Positions 1 through 8,182 of a stretch of 64,000 nt of DNA are shown here, one piece after another. The notes under the pieces were generated by a model, which ran no database searches, was not told where the DNA came from, and was given only the letters and a program-made list of their open reading frames with translations. The stretch is from Paraburkholderia acidisoli (GTDB lineage: Bacteria > Pseudomonadota > Gammaproteobacteria > Burkholderiales > Burkholderiaceae). Location: NCBI RefSeq assembly GCF_009789675.1, contig NZ_CP046914.1, positions 434,001-498,000 on the forward strand, written 5' to 3'. The translations under genes and the position numbers were made by a program. How positions within the stretch are numbered: position 1 is the first letter of the stretch; each line of letters starts with the position of its first letter.

Positions 1-42
1 CGGTATCGCCGCGATACCCACCTGTAAGCGCTACTGAACGCC

Positions 43-540
43 ATGACCCGTAAATCCTCGACCGCCGCCGCCAACGACACGACCGCCACGCAATCCCCCA
101 CGAGCGGCGCGCACGGTGCCCGGCCCATGCGCCTGAGCTACCTGATCGGCCAGCTCGACCGCATCGTGTCGCGTCGTCTTTCTGAAGCGCTCGCGCAGCA
201 TGGCCTCACGCTGCCGCAGTACACCGCGCTTTCCGTCCTGCGCGCGCGCGGCCGGTCGTCGAATGCGCAACTGGCCGATCGCTCGTTCATCACGCCGCAG
301 GCCGCCAACGAAGTCGTCAAGACGATGGAAAGCCATGGCTGGGTCATGCGCGAGCCCGACCCCATGAATCGCCGCATCGTTCTGCTCTCGCTCACCGAAG
401 CGGGCAACGCGCTGCTCGGCCAGTGCGACGAAGCCGCCGACCGCGTGGAGCGCGCCATGCTCGACGACATGGACACGGAATCGGCACACACACTGCATGC
501 GCTGCTGCACAACTGCGCGCGCAACCTGCGCTCGGCGTAG
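43..540 (+). CDS. MarR-family transcriptional regulator
   Basis: A 165-aa winged-helix regulator of the MarR type. The first ~27 residues are a Thr/Ala-rich tail. The MarR fold follows, with the recognition region around the segment SFITPQAANEVVKTMESHGW (about residues 84-103) and the wing carrying the conserved D-x-x-x-x-R-R-I pattern (DPMNRRIV). MarR proteins are dimers that usually repress neighbouring catabolic genes and release DNA on binding an aromatic acid or CoA thioester. It lies 43 bases upstream of an amidohydrolase on the same strand. The paired palindromes at 3646 and 3779 are plausible targets, but this is inference. The ligand is unknown. The ATG at 43 gives the usual family length. 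Confidence 0.9.
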   Translation: MTRKSSTAAANDTTATQSPTSGAHGARPMRLSYLIGQLDRIVSRRLSEALAQHGLTLPQYTALSVLRARGRSSNAQLADRSFITPQAANEVVKTMESHGWVMREPDPMNRRIVLLSLTEAGNALLGQCDEAADRVERAMLDDMDTESAHTLHALLHNCARNLRSA

Positions 541-583
541 CGGCGCGACACAGCCGCCACGCCTATAACAACCGGAGACCACG

Positions 584-1474
584 ATGAACCTCGACGCACT
601 CGTCGCCATCGACACGCACGTTCACGCCGAAGTGTCGTGCTGCCAGCCGCCCGACCTCTTCGCGAAGGAGTTCGACGAAGCCGCCGACAAGTACTTCGGC
701 ACCGTGCTCAAGCAGGGGCGCCGCCCGACCATTCCGGAAACCATCGAGCACTACCGCGAGCGCAAGATCGGCTTCGTGATGTTCACGGTCGACTGCGAGG
801 CGAACATCGGGCGGCGCCGTATTGGCAACGAGGAGATCGCGGAGTTCGCGCAGCAAAACGCCGACATCATGATCGCGTTCGCCAGCATCGATCCGCACAA
901 GGGCAAGTTCGGCGCGCGCGAGGCGCGGCGCTTGATCGAAGAGCACGGCGTGCGCGGCTTCAAGTTTCACCCCACGATGCAGGGCTTTTTCGCCAACGAC
1001 CGGCTCGCGTATCCGCTCTACGAGGTGATCGCCGAATACGGTTTGCCCGCCGTGTTTCATAGCGGCCACTCGGGCATGGGATCCGGGATGCCGGGCGGCG
1101 GCGGCCTGCGCCTGAAGTACTCCGAACCGATTTATCTCGACGACGTGGCCGTGGATTTTCCCGCCATGCAGATCGTGATCGCGCATCCCTCGTGGCCGTG
1201 GCAGGAACAGGCGCTTTCGATCGCGCTGCACAAGCCCAACGTGTACATCGACCTCTCGGGCTGGTCGCCGAAATACTTCTCGCCGGAGCTGGTGAAGTAC
1301 GCGAATACGCTGCTGCGCGAGCGCGTGCTGTTCGCCTCGGACTTTCCGCTGATCCGGCCGGACCGCTGGCTCGCCGACTTCGACACGCTCGACATCAAGC
1401 CGGAAGTCAAACCGCTGATCCTCAAGGACAATGCCGCACGGCTGCTGGGACTGGGCGCGCGCGACGCGTCGTGA
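584..1474 (+). CDS. Amidohydrolase family 2 (TIM-barrel metal hydrolase/decarboxylase)
   Basis: A 296-aa metal-dependent hydrolase of the amidohydrolase-2 group (ACMSD/4-hydroxyphenyl-beta-ketoacyl-CoA hydrolase-like). Visible motifs are the N-terminal metal site DTHVH (about residues 9-13), GFKFHP near 125, VFHSGH near 155, IAHPSW near 195, and the C-terminal acid in FASDFPL. Homologues hydrolyse or decarboxylate CoA-linked or aromatic intermediates, and some act in side-chain beta-oxidation of phenylpropanoids. The start at 584 has a GGAG ribosome site (ccggagacc). It follows the MarR gene with the same orientation, so it is probably under that regulator. The substrate cannot be read from sequence. 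Confidence 0.82.
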   Translation: MNLDALVAIDTHVHAEVSCCQPPDLFAKEFDEAADKYFGTVLKQGRRPTIPETIEHYRERKIGFVMFTVDCEANIGRRRIGNEEIAEFAQQNADIMIAFASIDPHKGKFGAREARRLIEEHGVRGFKFHPTMQGFFANDRLAYPLYEVIAEYGLPAVFHSGHSGMGSGMPGGGGLRLKYSEPIYLDDVAVDFPAMQIVIAHPSWPWQEQALSIALHKPNVYIDLSGWSPKYFSPELVKYANTLLRERVLFASDFPLIRPDRWLADFDTLDIKPEVKPLILKDNAARLLGLGARDAS

Positions 1475-1510
1475 TGGGCGTGACGAGGCGTGCCGCTATC
1501 GAACGCGCGC

Positions 1511-2440
1511 TCAGCTCACGACCGGTTGCGTGGCGAGTTGCGCGACACGCGCCACCACTTCGCCGGGCGTGAGATCCGAGGTGTCGATGCTGGCGTCGGC
1601 GAGCTGGTAGAGCGACGCCCGCGCATCGAGCATCTTGTGAATGTGCTCGAGCGCTTCCTTGCGAAGCGGTGGCGTGGCGATCCGGGCGTCGTTCTGCTTC
1701 ATGACGCGCTCGAAGTGCACGTCCGGCCGCGCCTTCAGCCAGACCGTGAAAAACGCGCGCAGCGCGACTTCATAGGTCGCCGACTCGGAGACGATGCCGC
1801 CGCCCGTGGCGAGCACGACACGCTCGTGCCGCTCGACGATGCGCTCGATGCACTGCCGCTCGATACGGCGCATCGCGGCCTGACCGTACACGGTAATGAC
1901 CTCGCCGATCGCGATGCCCGCCACGGCCTCGATTTCCTTGTCGAGTTCGACGAACGGCGCACCCAGGCGTTCGGCAAGCAACGGACCGACCGTGGACTTG
2001 CCCGCGCCGCGCAGACCGAGCAGCGCGATCCGCTCCCGCGTGGCGGGTTCGGCGGCGGGCTGCATCATCACCTGACGCCGCAGCCGTGACAGCACTTCCG
2101 GCGACTGCTGCTTCAAGTACTCGATCAGGATCAGCAGGTCGCTGTTCTCGCCCGCCGGACTCGTGAGCAGCGCCTCGACCGGCACGTTCAGCGCACGCGC
2201 CAGCTTGTGCAGCAAGGCCAGCGACACGTTTCCGCTGCCGGCCTCGACCCGCGCGAGATACGGAATCGACACGCCCGACTGTTCGGCCAGCTGCTTGCGC
2301 GTCATGCCGCGCTGCGCGCGCAGCGTGCGTATGCGTTTGGCCAGCGCGGCGAGCAACAGCGCCTCGTCTTCGGCAGACGACTGACGGGGCGGCGCGGGCG
2401 TTCGGTCGGGCATGAGCGTGGTTCGGATCGAAAGCCGCAT
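1511..2440 (-). CDS. boxR: BoxR/BzdR-type regulator: XRE helix-turn-helix fused to shikimate-kinase-like domain
   Basis: A 309-aa two-domain protein. Residues about 33-92 form an XRE helix-turn-helix (MTRKQLAEQSGVSIPYLARVE). After a linker, residues about 136-305 form a shikimate-kinase-like domain with an intact P-loop (GLRGAGKS, 142-149), the ELDKEIE segment and the LATGGGIV motif. This fusion is the hallmark of BzdR and BoxR, repressors of benzoate catabolism through benzoyl-CoA, where the kinase-like domain senses benzoyl-CoA. No boxABC genes are in the window, so the target may instead be the CoA-ligase operon starting at 3813. It ends 37 bases from the convergent amidohydrolase. Met-10 is an alternative start. 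Confidence 0.88.
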   Translation of the reverse strand: MRLSIRTTLMPDRTPAPPRQSSAEDEALLLAALAKRIRTLRAQRGMTRKQLAEQSGVSIPYLARVEAGSGNVSLALLHKLARALNVPVEALLTSPAGENSDLLILIEYLKQQSPEVLSRLRRQVMMQPAAEPATRERIALLGLRGAGKSTVGPLLAERLGAPFVELDKEIEAVAGIAIGEVITVYGQAAMRRIERQCIERIVERHERVVLATGGGIVSESATYEVALRAFFTVWLKARPDVHFERVMKQNDARIATPPLRKEALEHIHKMLDARASLYQLADASIDTSDLTPGEVVARVAQLATQPVVS

Positions 2441-2455
2441 TTTACTCCGCGCCGC

Positions 2456-3619
2456 CTACTGATCGAGCAGCTTCCAGCGGCCGTCCCGGACCACGACCAT
2501 CACGCGCGCCCGGCTGTCGAGCCCGTTGTGATTGGCGCTCGTCAAGTTCATCACGCCATGCGTGACGGTGAGGTTGCGCACGTTCTCCAGCGCGTCGCGC
2601 AAGGCCGCGCGAAACGGCGGCGTGCCGGGTTTCGCGGTCTTCAACGCGGCGGGCACGGCGTTCTCGAGCATCAGCATCGCGTCCCATGCGTGCGCGCCGA
2701 ACGTCGACACCGTGTCCTTGCCGTACGCGGCTTCGTAACGGTCGATATAACCCAGCGCCACCGCCTTGCTCGGGTTGCTGTCCGGCAACTGCCGCGCGAC
2801 CAGCACCGGGCCGGCCGGCAGCACGGTGCCTTCGAGATCCTTGCCGCCCACCCGCAGCACGTCGTTGTTGGCGATGCCATGCGTCTGGTAGATCGGCCCC
2901 GCGTAGCCGCGCTCCCGCAAGGTCTTTTCCGGCAGCACGGCGGGCGTGCCCGCGCCCGCCACGAGCATGGCGTCCGGGTGCGCACCCAGCGCCTTCAATA
3001 CCTGGCCAACGACGGTGGAGTCGGTGCGCGCATAGCGTTCCACCGCGACGATCTTCACGTTCGAGGCGGCCGCGGCCTTCGTGATTTCGCGCACCCAGCC
3101 GTCGCCGTACGCGTCGCCCTGGGCGATCACGGCCAGCGTCTTGAGACCGCGCTTCTGGATGTGTTGCGCGATCGCCTCGGCCATCAGCGAATCGTGCTGC
3201 GGCGTCTTGAAGACCCACGCCTTCTGCTTGTCCATGGGTTCGACGATGCTCGACGCGCCCGCGATGCTGATGAGCGGCGTCGCGCTCTCGGCGGCGACCG
3301 TCGACATCGAAATCGAGTTCGGCGACAACGTCGAGCCGATCACCACGTCGACGTCGTCTTCGCTCACGAGCTTGCGCATGGCCTTCGTGGCCGAGGTCGC
3401 GTCGGAGGCGTCGTCGAGCACGAGGTACTCGACCCGCTGGCCCGCGATCTCCTTCGGAAACAGCGCCACCGTGTTCTTCTCGGGAATGCCGAGCGACGCG
3501 CCGGGTCCGGTCGCCGAGACCACCACGCCCACTTTCAGTTGCGCCTGCGCGCTCAGCGCCCAACTCGCGGCCAGCGTCAATGCGATGCCGATTGCCCAGC
3601 GTCCGGGACGGTGTGCCAT
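2456..3619 (-). CDS. ABC transporter periplasmic substrate-binding protein (branched-chain amino acid/aromatic acid type)
   Basis: A 387-aa type-1 periplasmic binding protein (Peripla_BP_6, LivK-like). A Sec signal peptide is evident at residues ~1-26 (MAHRPGRWAIGIALTLAASW, then ALSAQAQ). The mature part begins QLKVGVVVSATGP. I chose the ATG at 3619 because AGGAG lies just upstream and the signal peptide starts there; a longer frame from 3688 adds 23 residues that spoil it. Relatives bind branched-chain amino acids or aromatic acids for uptake. No permease or ATPase gene is nearby, so it is an orphan binding protein. It is transcribed divergently from the crotonase/CoA-ligase operon. A palindrome (3646-3661) sits 27 bases upstream of its start. 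Confidence 0.88.
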   Translation of the reverse strand: MAHRPGRWAIGIALTLAASWALSAQAQLKVGVVVSATGPGASLGIPEKNTVALFPKEIAGQRVEYLVLDDASDATSATKAMRKLVSEDDVDVVIGSTLSPNSISMSTVAAESATPLISIAGASSIVEPMDKQKAWVFKTPQHDSLMAEAIAQHIQKRGLKTLAVIAQGDAYGDGWVREITKAAAASNVKIVAVERYARTDSTVVGQVLKALGAHPDAMLVAGAGTPAVLPEKTLRERGYAGPIYQTHGIANNDVLRVGGKDLEGTVLPAGPVLVARQLPDSNPSKAVALGYIDRYEAAYGKDTVSTFGAHAWDAMLMLENAVPAALKTAKPGTPPFRAALRDALENVRNLTVTHGVMNLTSANHNGLDSRARVMVVVRDGRWKLLDQ

Positions 3620-3645
3620 GTGCGTCTCCTCGTGTCGTTGTGAAT

Positions 3646-3661
3646 ATATATTAAAAGATAT
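3646..3661. promoter_or_regulatory. Candidate operator, copy 1 (16-bp inverted repeat)
   Basis: ATATATTAAAAGATAT is an imperfect inverted repeat with 7-base arms and one mismatch. It lies 27 bases upstream of the binding-protein start. It matches the second copy at 3779 in 14 of 16 positions. Size and symmetry suit a MarR dimer; BoxR is the other local candidate. Confidence 0.5.
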
Positions 3662-3778
3662 GTTCATCGACGCCACGACGAAAGCCATGGTAAACCCATG
3701 CCAGCCGTATCAATAGTAAAAAACGCCTGGAATCACGAGGTTTTCCCTGGGTAGCCAGCGCTTCGATCGAAGCCGAGA

Positions 3779-3794
3779 ATATTTTATAAGATAT
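3779..3794. promoter_or_regulatory. Candidate operator, copy 2 (16-bp inverted repeat)
   Basis: ATATTTTATAAGATAT is 14/16 identical to the copy at 3646 and has the same imperfect two-fold symmetry. It lies 19 bases before the crotonase ATG at 3813, so a bound protein would block that promoter or ribosome entry. It is AT-rich in a very GC-rich background. Confidence 0.5.
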
Positions 3795-3812
3795 GTCCGA
3801 GGCTCGAATCGC

Positions 3813-4574
3813 ATGCTTGATACCGACGCTCTGCAACTCACGGTCCACGAGGGCATCGCGCACCTCACGCTGAACCGGCCCGCCAAGCGCAACGCCATCA
3901 ACACCGCGCAGATCGAAGCGCTGGACGCGGCGTTCCGTTCGCTCGGCGAAGACATCCACGCCGTGCTGCTCACCGGCGCGGGCGAGCACTTTTGCGCGGG
4001 TCTCGATCTCGCGGAAAACAGCGTGAATCAGCCGGTCGATGTGTTGCGCATCTCGCAGCGCTGGCACAAGGTCTTCCACGACCTCCAGTTCTCCGGCAAA
4101 CCCGTCGTCGCCGTGTTGCAAGGCGGCGTGATCGGCGGCGGCCTCGAACTCGCACTGGCGGCGCACGTGCGCGTGGCGGAACGCAGCGCCTTTTTCCAGC
4201 TGCCGGAAGGCCGCCGGGGCATCTTCGTCGGCGGCGGCGCGTCGGTGCGCGTGGCGCGCATCATCGGCGCGGACCGCATGACGGAAATGATGCTCACGGG
4301 GCGCCGCTACACGGCGGAGGAAGGCTGCCGTCTCGGCCTCGCGCATTACCTCGCGGAGCCCGGCGACGGTCTGCGCCTCGCCACCGAACTCGCGCGCACG
4401 ATCGCCCAGAACAGCGCGCTGTCGAACTGGGCCTGCATCCAGGCCGTTTCGCGCATTCACGACATGTCGATGCAGGATGGCCTCTTCACCGAGTCCCTGA
4501 CTGCCGCGTTGCTGCAAAGCACGCCCGAGGCGCGCGAACGCATGGAAGCGTTCCTGACCGGCAAGACCCGCTAG
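3813..4574 (+). CDS. Enoyl-CoA hydratase/isomerase family protein
   Basis: A 253-aa crotonase-fold protein. Both hydratase glutamates appear to be present: E112 in GGGLELA and E132 in FQLPEGRRG. The CoA-binding HFCAGLDL segment is at about 59-66. Such enzymes hydrate or isomerise enoyl-CoA thioesters in the cytoplasm. It is the first gene of an operon with a CoA ligase, an isomerase, a 3-hydroxyacyl dehydrogenase and a BKACE protein, so it probably handles a side-chain or ring enoyl-CoA in that route. A palindromic candidate operator lies directly upstream. The exact substrate is unknown. Confidence 0.88.
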   Translation: MLDTDALQLTVHEGIAHLTLNRPAKRNAINTAQIEALDAAFRSLGEDIHAVLLTGAGEHFCAGLDLAENSVNQPVDVLRISQRWHKVFHDLQFSGKPVVAVLQGGVIGGGLELALAAHVRVAERSAFFQLPEGRRGIFVGGGASVRVARIIGADRMTEMMLTGRRYTAEEGCRLGLAHYLAEPGDGLRLATELARTIAQNSALSNWACIQAVSRIHDMSMQDGLFTESLTAALLQSTPEARERMEAFLTGKTR

Positions 4575-4639
4575 TCCGGGCGCCCCGCCCGCATCGCAGA
4601 CGCGTTCGCGCCTTGCCGCGAACCCGCACAGGAGACCCG

Positions 4640-6559
4640 ATGGAGACGCCCTGCCCAAGCGCGGCCATGCGCTGGATCGACACGCCCGCCGACCTGCTCG
4701 CCTTCGAGCGCATGCCGGCCGCCGAAGCCGTTCCCGTGAGCACCACCGCGCAACTGCTCGCCCGCAACGCGGAGCAATTCGGCGAGCAAGACGCGCTGCT
4801 GTTCCTCGAATCGCCGGATCGTCCCGACGAGGTCCTGCGCATCTCGCATCGGCGGCTATTCGACGATGTCGCGCGCGCCGCGAGCCTGTTTCGCGCCAGC
4901 GGCGTCGAACGCGGCGACACCGTGGCGATCCTCGCGCCGCACATGCCGTCGACGCACGTGGCGATCTGGGGCGCGCAACTCGCGGGCCGCGCATTTCCCG
5001 TCAACTACCTGCTCGGCGCGGATCACATTGCCGCGTTGCTACGCGCCTCGAATGCGAAGGCCGCCGTCATTCTCGGCGCGACGCCCGAGCTGACGGTGCA
5101 CGCGGCGCTGCGCGACGCCATCGCGCAGGCGGGCTGCGTCGCCCATGTTTTCGAAATCGACCCGTGTGAAAGCGCACCCGCGCCCGGTTCGTTCCAGCAC
5201 CGCGTGAGCACCGCCCACGACGACGGGGCCACGCTCGCGCAGGAACTCGACGCCGAGACCGTCGCGTCCCTCTATCACACGGGCGGCACGACCGGCTTGC
5301 CGAAGCTGCTCACGCATTCGCATCGCAACGAGGTGCACACGAGCTGGTTCGCCGCGCGCTTCTACCGGTTCGGCCCAGGCGACCGCATGCTCAACGGCTT
5401 CCCGCTGTTTCACGTGGCGGGCGCCTTCGTCTATGGGCTTGCGTCGCTCGCGGCGGGCGGCTCGATCTTCATTCCCACGCTCACCGGCATGCGCAATACG
5501 CGCTTCATGAGCCGGATCTGGGAGATCGCGCAACGCCACCGCGTCACGCATCTGGGCTGTGTGCCGACCGTATTGTCGGCGTTGCTGAACGGCTCGCCCG
5601 ACGCCGCGCCCGCGCGCGGCGACCCCACCGTGCGCGCGGCATTGACGGGCGGCTCGCCGCTCCCCGCCGACCTCGCCGCGCGCTTCGAACAGCGCTTCGC
5701 GATCCCGGTGCGCAATATCTTCGGCATGACCGAGTGCGTCGGCGTGGTGTCGATCGAGCCCGTGGGCGCGGCGCGTATTCCCGGCTCGGCAGGCTTGCCG
5801 CTGCCCTTGACGCGCGTGTGCGCCATTCCGCTCGAAGACGGTTGCCCCACGCGCGTGCGCCGCGTGTGCGCGCCCGGCGAAACCGGACAACTGGCGATTT
5901 CCGGGCCGCACGTGAGCCGCGGCTATCTCGACGCCGCCGCGAACGCCTCGACGTTCACGCAGGACGGCTGGCTGCTCTCGGGCGATCTCGGGCACGTCGA
6001 CGCGGACGGCCGCGTGTTTCTGACCGGCCGCGCCAAGGACCTCATCATTCGCGGCGGCCACAACCTCGACCCGCGCGCGATCGAGGAAGCCGTGCTGGGT
6101 ATCGACGACGTCGTGGTGTGCGCGGCCGTGGGCGAACCCGACGCCTATGCGGGCGAATTGCCGGTGGTGTTCGTCGTGCTGCGCGCGGGCTCGCCGCTCG
6201 ACGCCCAGGCGCTGCACCCGCTGATTCGCGAGCGCATTCACGAGCCGCCCGCCATGCCGCGCCGGATCATCGTGCTCGAGGCGCTGCCGCTCACGGCCAT
6301 CGGCAAGATCTACAAGCCGGCGCTGCGCGCGCACGCGGCGCGGGTCAAGCTGCTCGACCTGCTCGCCGCGCAGCTGCCGCCGGCGCGCTGCGACGTGCAA
6401 TGCATGGAAAACAAGGGGCGTTTGCGCGCGACGGTGACACTCGACGCCAGCACGCACGACGCCGTGCCGGACCGCGTGAAGCTCGCGCTGGCCGGTCTCG
6501 ACCTCGACATCGAATGGCGGGTGGGCACGCCTTTGCCTCCGCAGGCCGCCAATCCCTGA
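4640..6559 (+). CDS. AMP-dependent acyl-CoA synthetase/ligase
   Basis: A 639-aa adenylate-forming ligase (ANL superfamily) that activates a carboxylic acid with ATP and CoA. Visible are the P-loop HTGGTTGLPK (213-222), the GMTE adenine motif, the hinge/A8 region (GDLGHVDADGRVFLTGRAKD) and the A10 lysine K556 in AIGKIYKPAL. It is about 80 residues longer than many family members owing to a C-terminal extension. The ATG at 4640 is chosen for its GGAG site; an open frame reaching back to 3992 overlaps the crotonase and is not real coding. It would supply the first CoA thioester of the operon's pathway. Confidence 0.9.
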   Translation: METPCPSAAMRWIDTPADLLAFERMPAAEAVPVSTTAQLLARNAEQFGEQDALLFLESPDRPDEVLRISHRRLFDDVARAASLFRASGVERGDTVAILAPHMPSTHVAIWGAQLAGRAFPVNYLLGADHIAALLRASNAKAAVILGATPELTVHAALRDAIAQAGCVAHVFEIDPCESAPAPGSFQHRVSTAHDDGATLAQELDAETVASLYHTGGTTGLPKLLTHSHRNEVHTSWFAARFYRFGPGDRMLNGFPLFHVAGAFVYGLASLAAGGSIFIPTLTGMRNTRFMSRIWEIAQRHRVTHLGCVPTVLSALLNGSPDAAPARGDPTVRAALTGGSPLPADLAARFEQRFAIPVRNIFGMTECVGVVSIEPVGAARIPGSAGLPLPLTRVCAIPLEDGCPTRVRRVCAPGETGQLAISGPHVSRGYLDAAANASTFTQDGWLLSGDLGHVDADGRVFLTGRAKDLIIRGGHNLDPRAIEEAVLGIDDVVVCAAVGEPDAYAGELPVVFVVLRAGSPLDAQALHPLIRERIHEPPAMPRRIIVLEALPLTAIGKIYKPALRAHAARVKLLDLLAAQLPPARCDVQCMENKGRLRATVTLDASTHDAVPDRVKLALAGLDLDIEWRVGTPLPPQAANP

Positions 6560-6566
6560 GGACTCC

Positions 6567-7181
6567 ATGACGACCTCGCACGACATCGACTTCTATTTCG
6601 ACTTCATCTCGCCGTTCGGCTATTTCGCGAGCCTGCGTATCGATGCGCTCGCCGCGCGATACGAGCGCCGCGTGCGCTGGCGCCCGGTTCTGATCGGCGT
6701 GACGGTCATGAAGATCATGGGCAGCCGCGCGCTCATCGACATTCCGCTCAAGGGCGACTACATCGTGCGCGAAGCCGAACGCCATAGGCGCCGTCACGGC
6801 CTCACGCTCGCTCGCGGCCTGCGCGAAACGCCGATGAACCCGCTGCCCGCCATGCGCGCGTTCGCGTGGCTCGGCGAAGCGTGGCCGGAGCACGCCGCGC
6901 CGTTCGCGCGCGCCTGCTTCGACGCGTACTGGCGGCTCGGCCGCGATCTGTCCGTGCCGGAAGAGATCGCGTTGGCGGCGCGATCCGCCGGACTTCCGGA
7001 GACCGTCCTCGCCGCGTTGCCGGCCGCTTGCACCGACGGCGCGCCGCTGCGCCGCCAGGTGGACGAGGCCGTGAGCCGGGGCGTGTTCGGCTCGCCGTAT
7101 TTTCTGGTGGACGACGAACCCTTCTTCGGCGTGACCAGCATGGAAACACTCGAGGCGTGGCTGGCCGCGGGCGGCTGGTGA
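6567..7181 (+). CDS. 2-hydroxychromene-2-carboxylate isomerase / GST-kappa (DsbA-fold) protein
   Basis: A 204-aa thioredoxin-fold protein of the HCCA isomerase/GST-kappa family. The N-terminus has FDFISPFGY, in which S15 takes the catalytic place used to activate glutathione. The C-terminal signature GVFGSPYFLVDDEPFFG is present. Family members are glutathione-dependent cis-trans isomerases in naphthalene-type catabolism or related transferases. It starts 7 bases after the ligase stop, so it is surely in the same operon. In this setting it may isomerise a ring-cleavage or enoyl product before the dehydrogenase step; that role is inferred. Confidence 0.85.
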   Translation: MTTSHDIDFYFDFISPFGYFASLRIDALAARYERRVRWRPVLIGVTVMKIMGSRALIDIPLKGDYIVREAERHRRRHGLTLARGLRETPMNPLPAMRAFAWLGEAWPEHAAPFARACFDAYWRLGRDLSVPEEIALAARSAGLPETVLAALPAACTDGAPLRRQVDEAVSRGVFGSPYFLVDDEPFFGVTSMETLEAWLAAGGW

Positions 7182-7214
7182 ACGTCGCAACGTGAACGGA
7201 TTGCAGGAGACAGC

Positions 7215-8159
7215 ATGAATGACGCAGGCATCGAACGGGTTGCGGTGGTGGGCACCGGGGTGATCGGCATGAGTTGGGCCGCCCTGTTTCTCGCGAAGGG
7301 GCTGAGCGTGCGCGCCACCGACCCCTCGCCCGGCGCCGAGGCGCGACTTCGGGCGGCCGTCGCGCAGCACTGGCCGGCGCTGGAGCGTATCGGACTCGCG
7401 CCCGGCGCCGCGCCGGAACGGCTGCACTTCTCCGCCGATCTGGACGACGCGCTCGAAGGCGCGCAATTCGTGCAGGAAAACGGCCCTGAGCGCGAAGATT
7501 TCAAGCGCGAGCTGTTCGCGCGCATCGACGCACGGCTGCCGCCGGTGGTCGTGATCGCGTCGAGTTCCTCGGGACTCGTGATGAGCCGCGTGCAGACGTC
7601 GTGCGCGCACCCGGAGCGCGTCGTGCTCGGTCATCCGTTCAATCCGCCGCATCTCATTCCGCTCGTCGAGGTCATCGGCGGCGAACGCACTTCGGCGCAG
7701 ACCATCGAGCGCGCCATGGCCTTTTATCGTGCGATCGGCAAGCGGCCCATTCACGGTCGCAAGGAACTCAAAGGCCATATCGCGAACCGGCTACAGGCCG
7801 CGTTGTGGCGCGAGGCCATGCATCTGGTCGCCATTGGCGCGGCGAGCGTGGCCGATGTCGACGACGCCATCGCCTATGGCCCCGGCTTGCGCTGGGCGGC
7901 CTGCGGACCGTTCGCGAATCTGCATCTGTCCGGCGGCGATGGCGGCATCGCGCACGTACTCGACCATCTGGGCGGCCCGATCGAAAGCTGGTGGGACGAT
8001 CTCGGCACGCCACGCATGACGGACGACCTCAAACGCCGGATCGCCGAGGGCATGCGCGAAGCGCTGGCCTCCAGGTCCAGCGACGCACTGGCCGAACACC
8101 GCGACGCGGTCGTGCTCGGCCTGCTCGCGCTGCGCGACGACGCGCACGGCGCGAACTGA
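7215..8159 (+). CDS. 3-hydroxyacyl-CoA dehydrogenase family (carnitine 3-dehydrogenase/L-gulonate dehydrogenase-like)
   Basis: A 314-aa NAD-dependent dehydrogenase. The Rossmann motif GTGVIG (13-18) is followed by the HCDH signature region with HPFNPPH (140-146), and a C-terminal helical domain beginning near KGHIANRLQAALWREA. The single-domain length and the LGHPFNPPHLIPLVEV segment resemble carnitine 3-dehydrogenase and lambda-crystallin-type enzymes, which oxidise free 3-hydroxy acids. It is followed 24 bases later by a BKACE gene, the pairing seen in carnitine degradation, where the 3-keto product is cleaved with acetyl-CoA. Here the partner genes differ from that pathway, so another beta-hydroxy acid is likely. 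Confidence 0.87.
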   Translation: MNDAGIERVAVVGTGVIGMSWAALFLAKGLSVRATDPSPGAEARLRAAVAQHWPALERIGLAPGAAPERLHFSADLDDALEGAQFVQENGPEREDFKRELFARIDARLPPVVVIASSSSGLVMSRVQTSCAHPERVVLGHPFNPPHLIPLVEVIGGERTSAQTIERAMAFYRAIGKRPIHGRKELKGHIANRLQAALWREAMHLVAIGAASVADVDDAIAYGPGLRWAACGPFANLHLSGGDGGIAHVLDHLGGPIESWWDDLGTPRMTDDLKRRIAEGMREALASRSSDALAEHRDAVVLGLLALRDDAHGAN

Positions 8160-8182
8160 CACCCCCAACAAGGAGACACGCA

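Noticed and set aside
2207..3643. Long plus-strand open frame (478 codons) opposite the ABC binding protein and BoxR genes
   Set aside because: It is rich in Arg, His and Gly with no family motif, and mirrors the real minus-strand genes. High GC content leaves such antisense frames open.
3651..4994. Minus-strand frame of 447 codons opposite crotonase and ligase
   Set aside because: Arg-rich composition and no domain. The plus-strand genes have catalytic motifs and ribosome sites.
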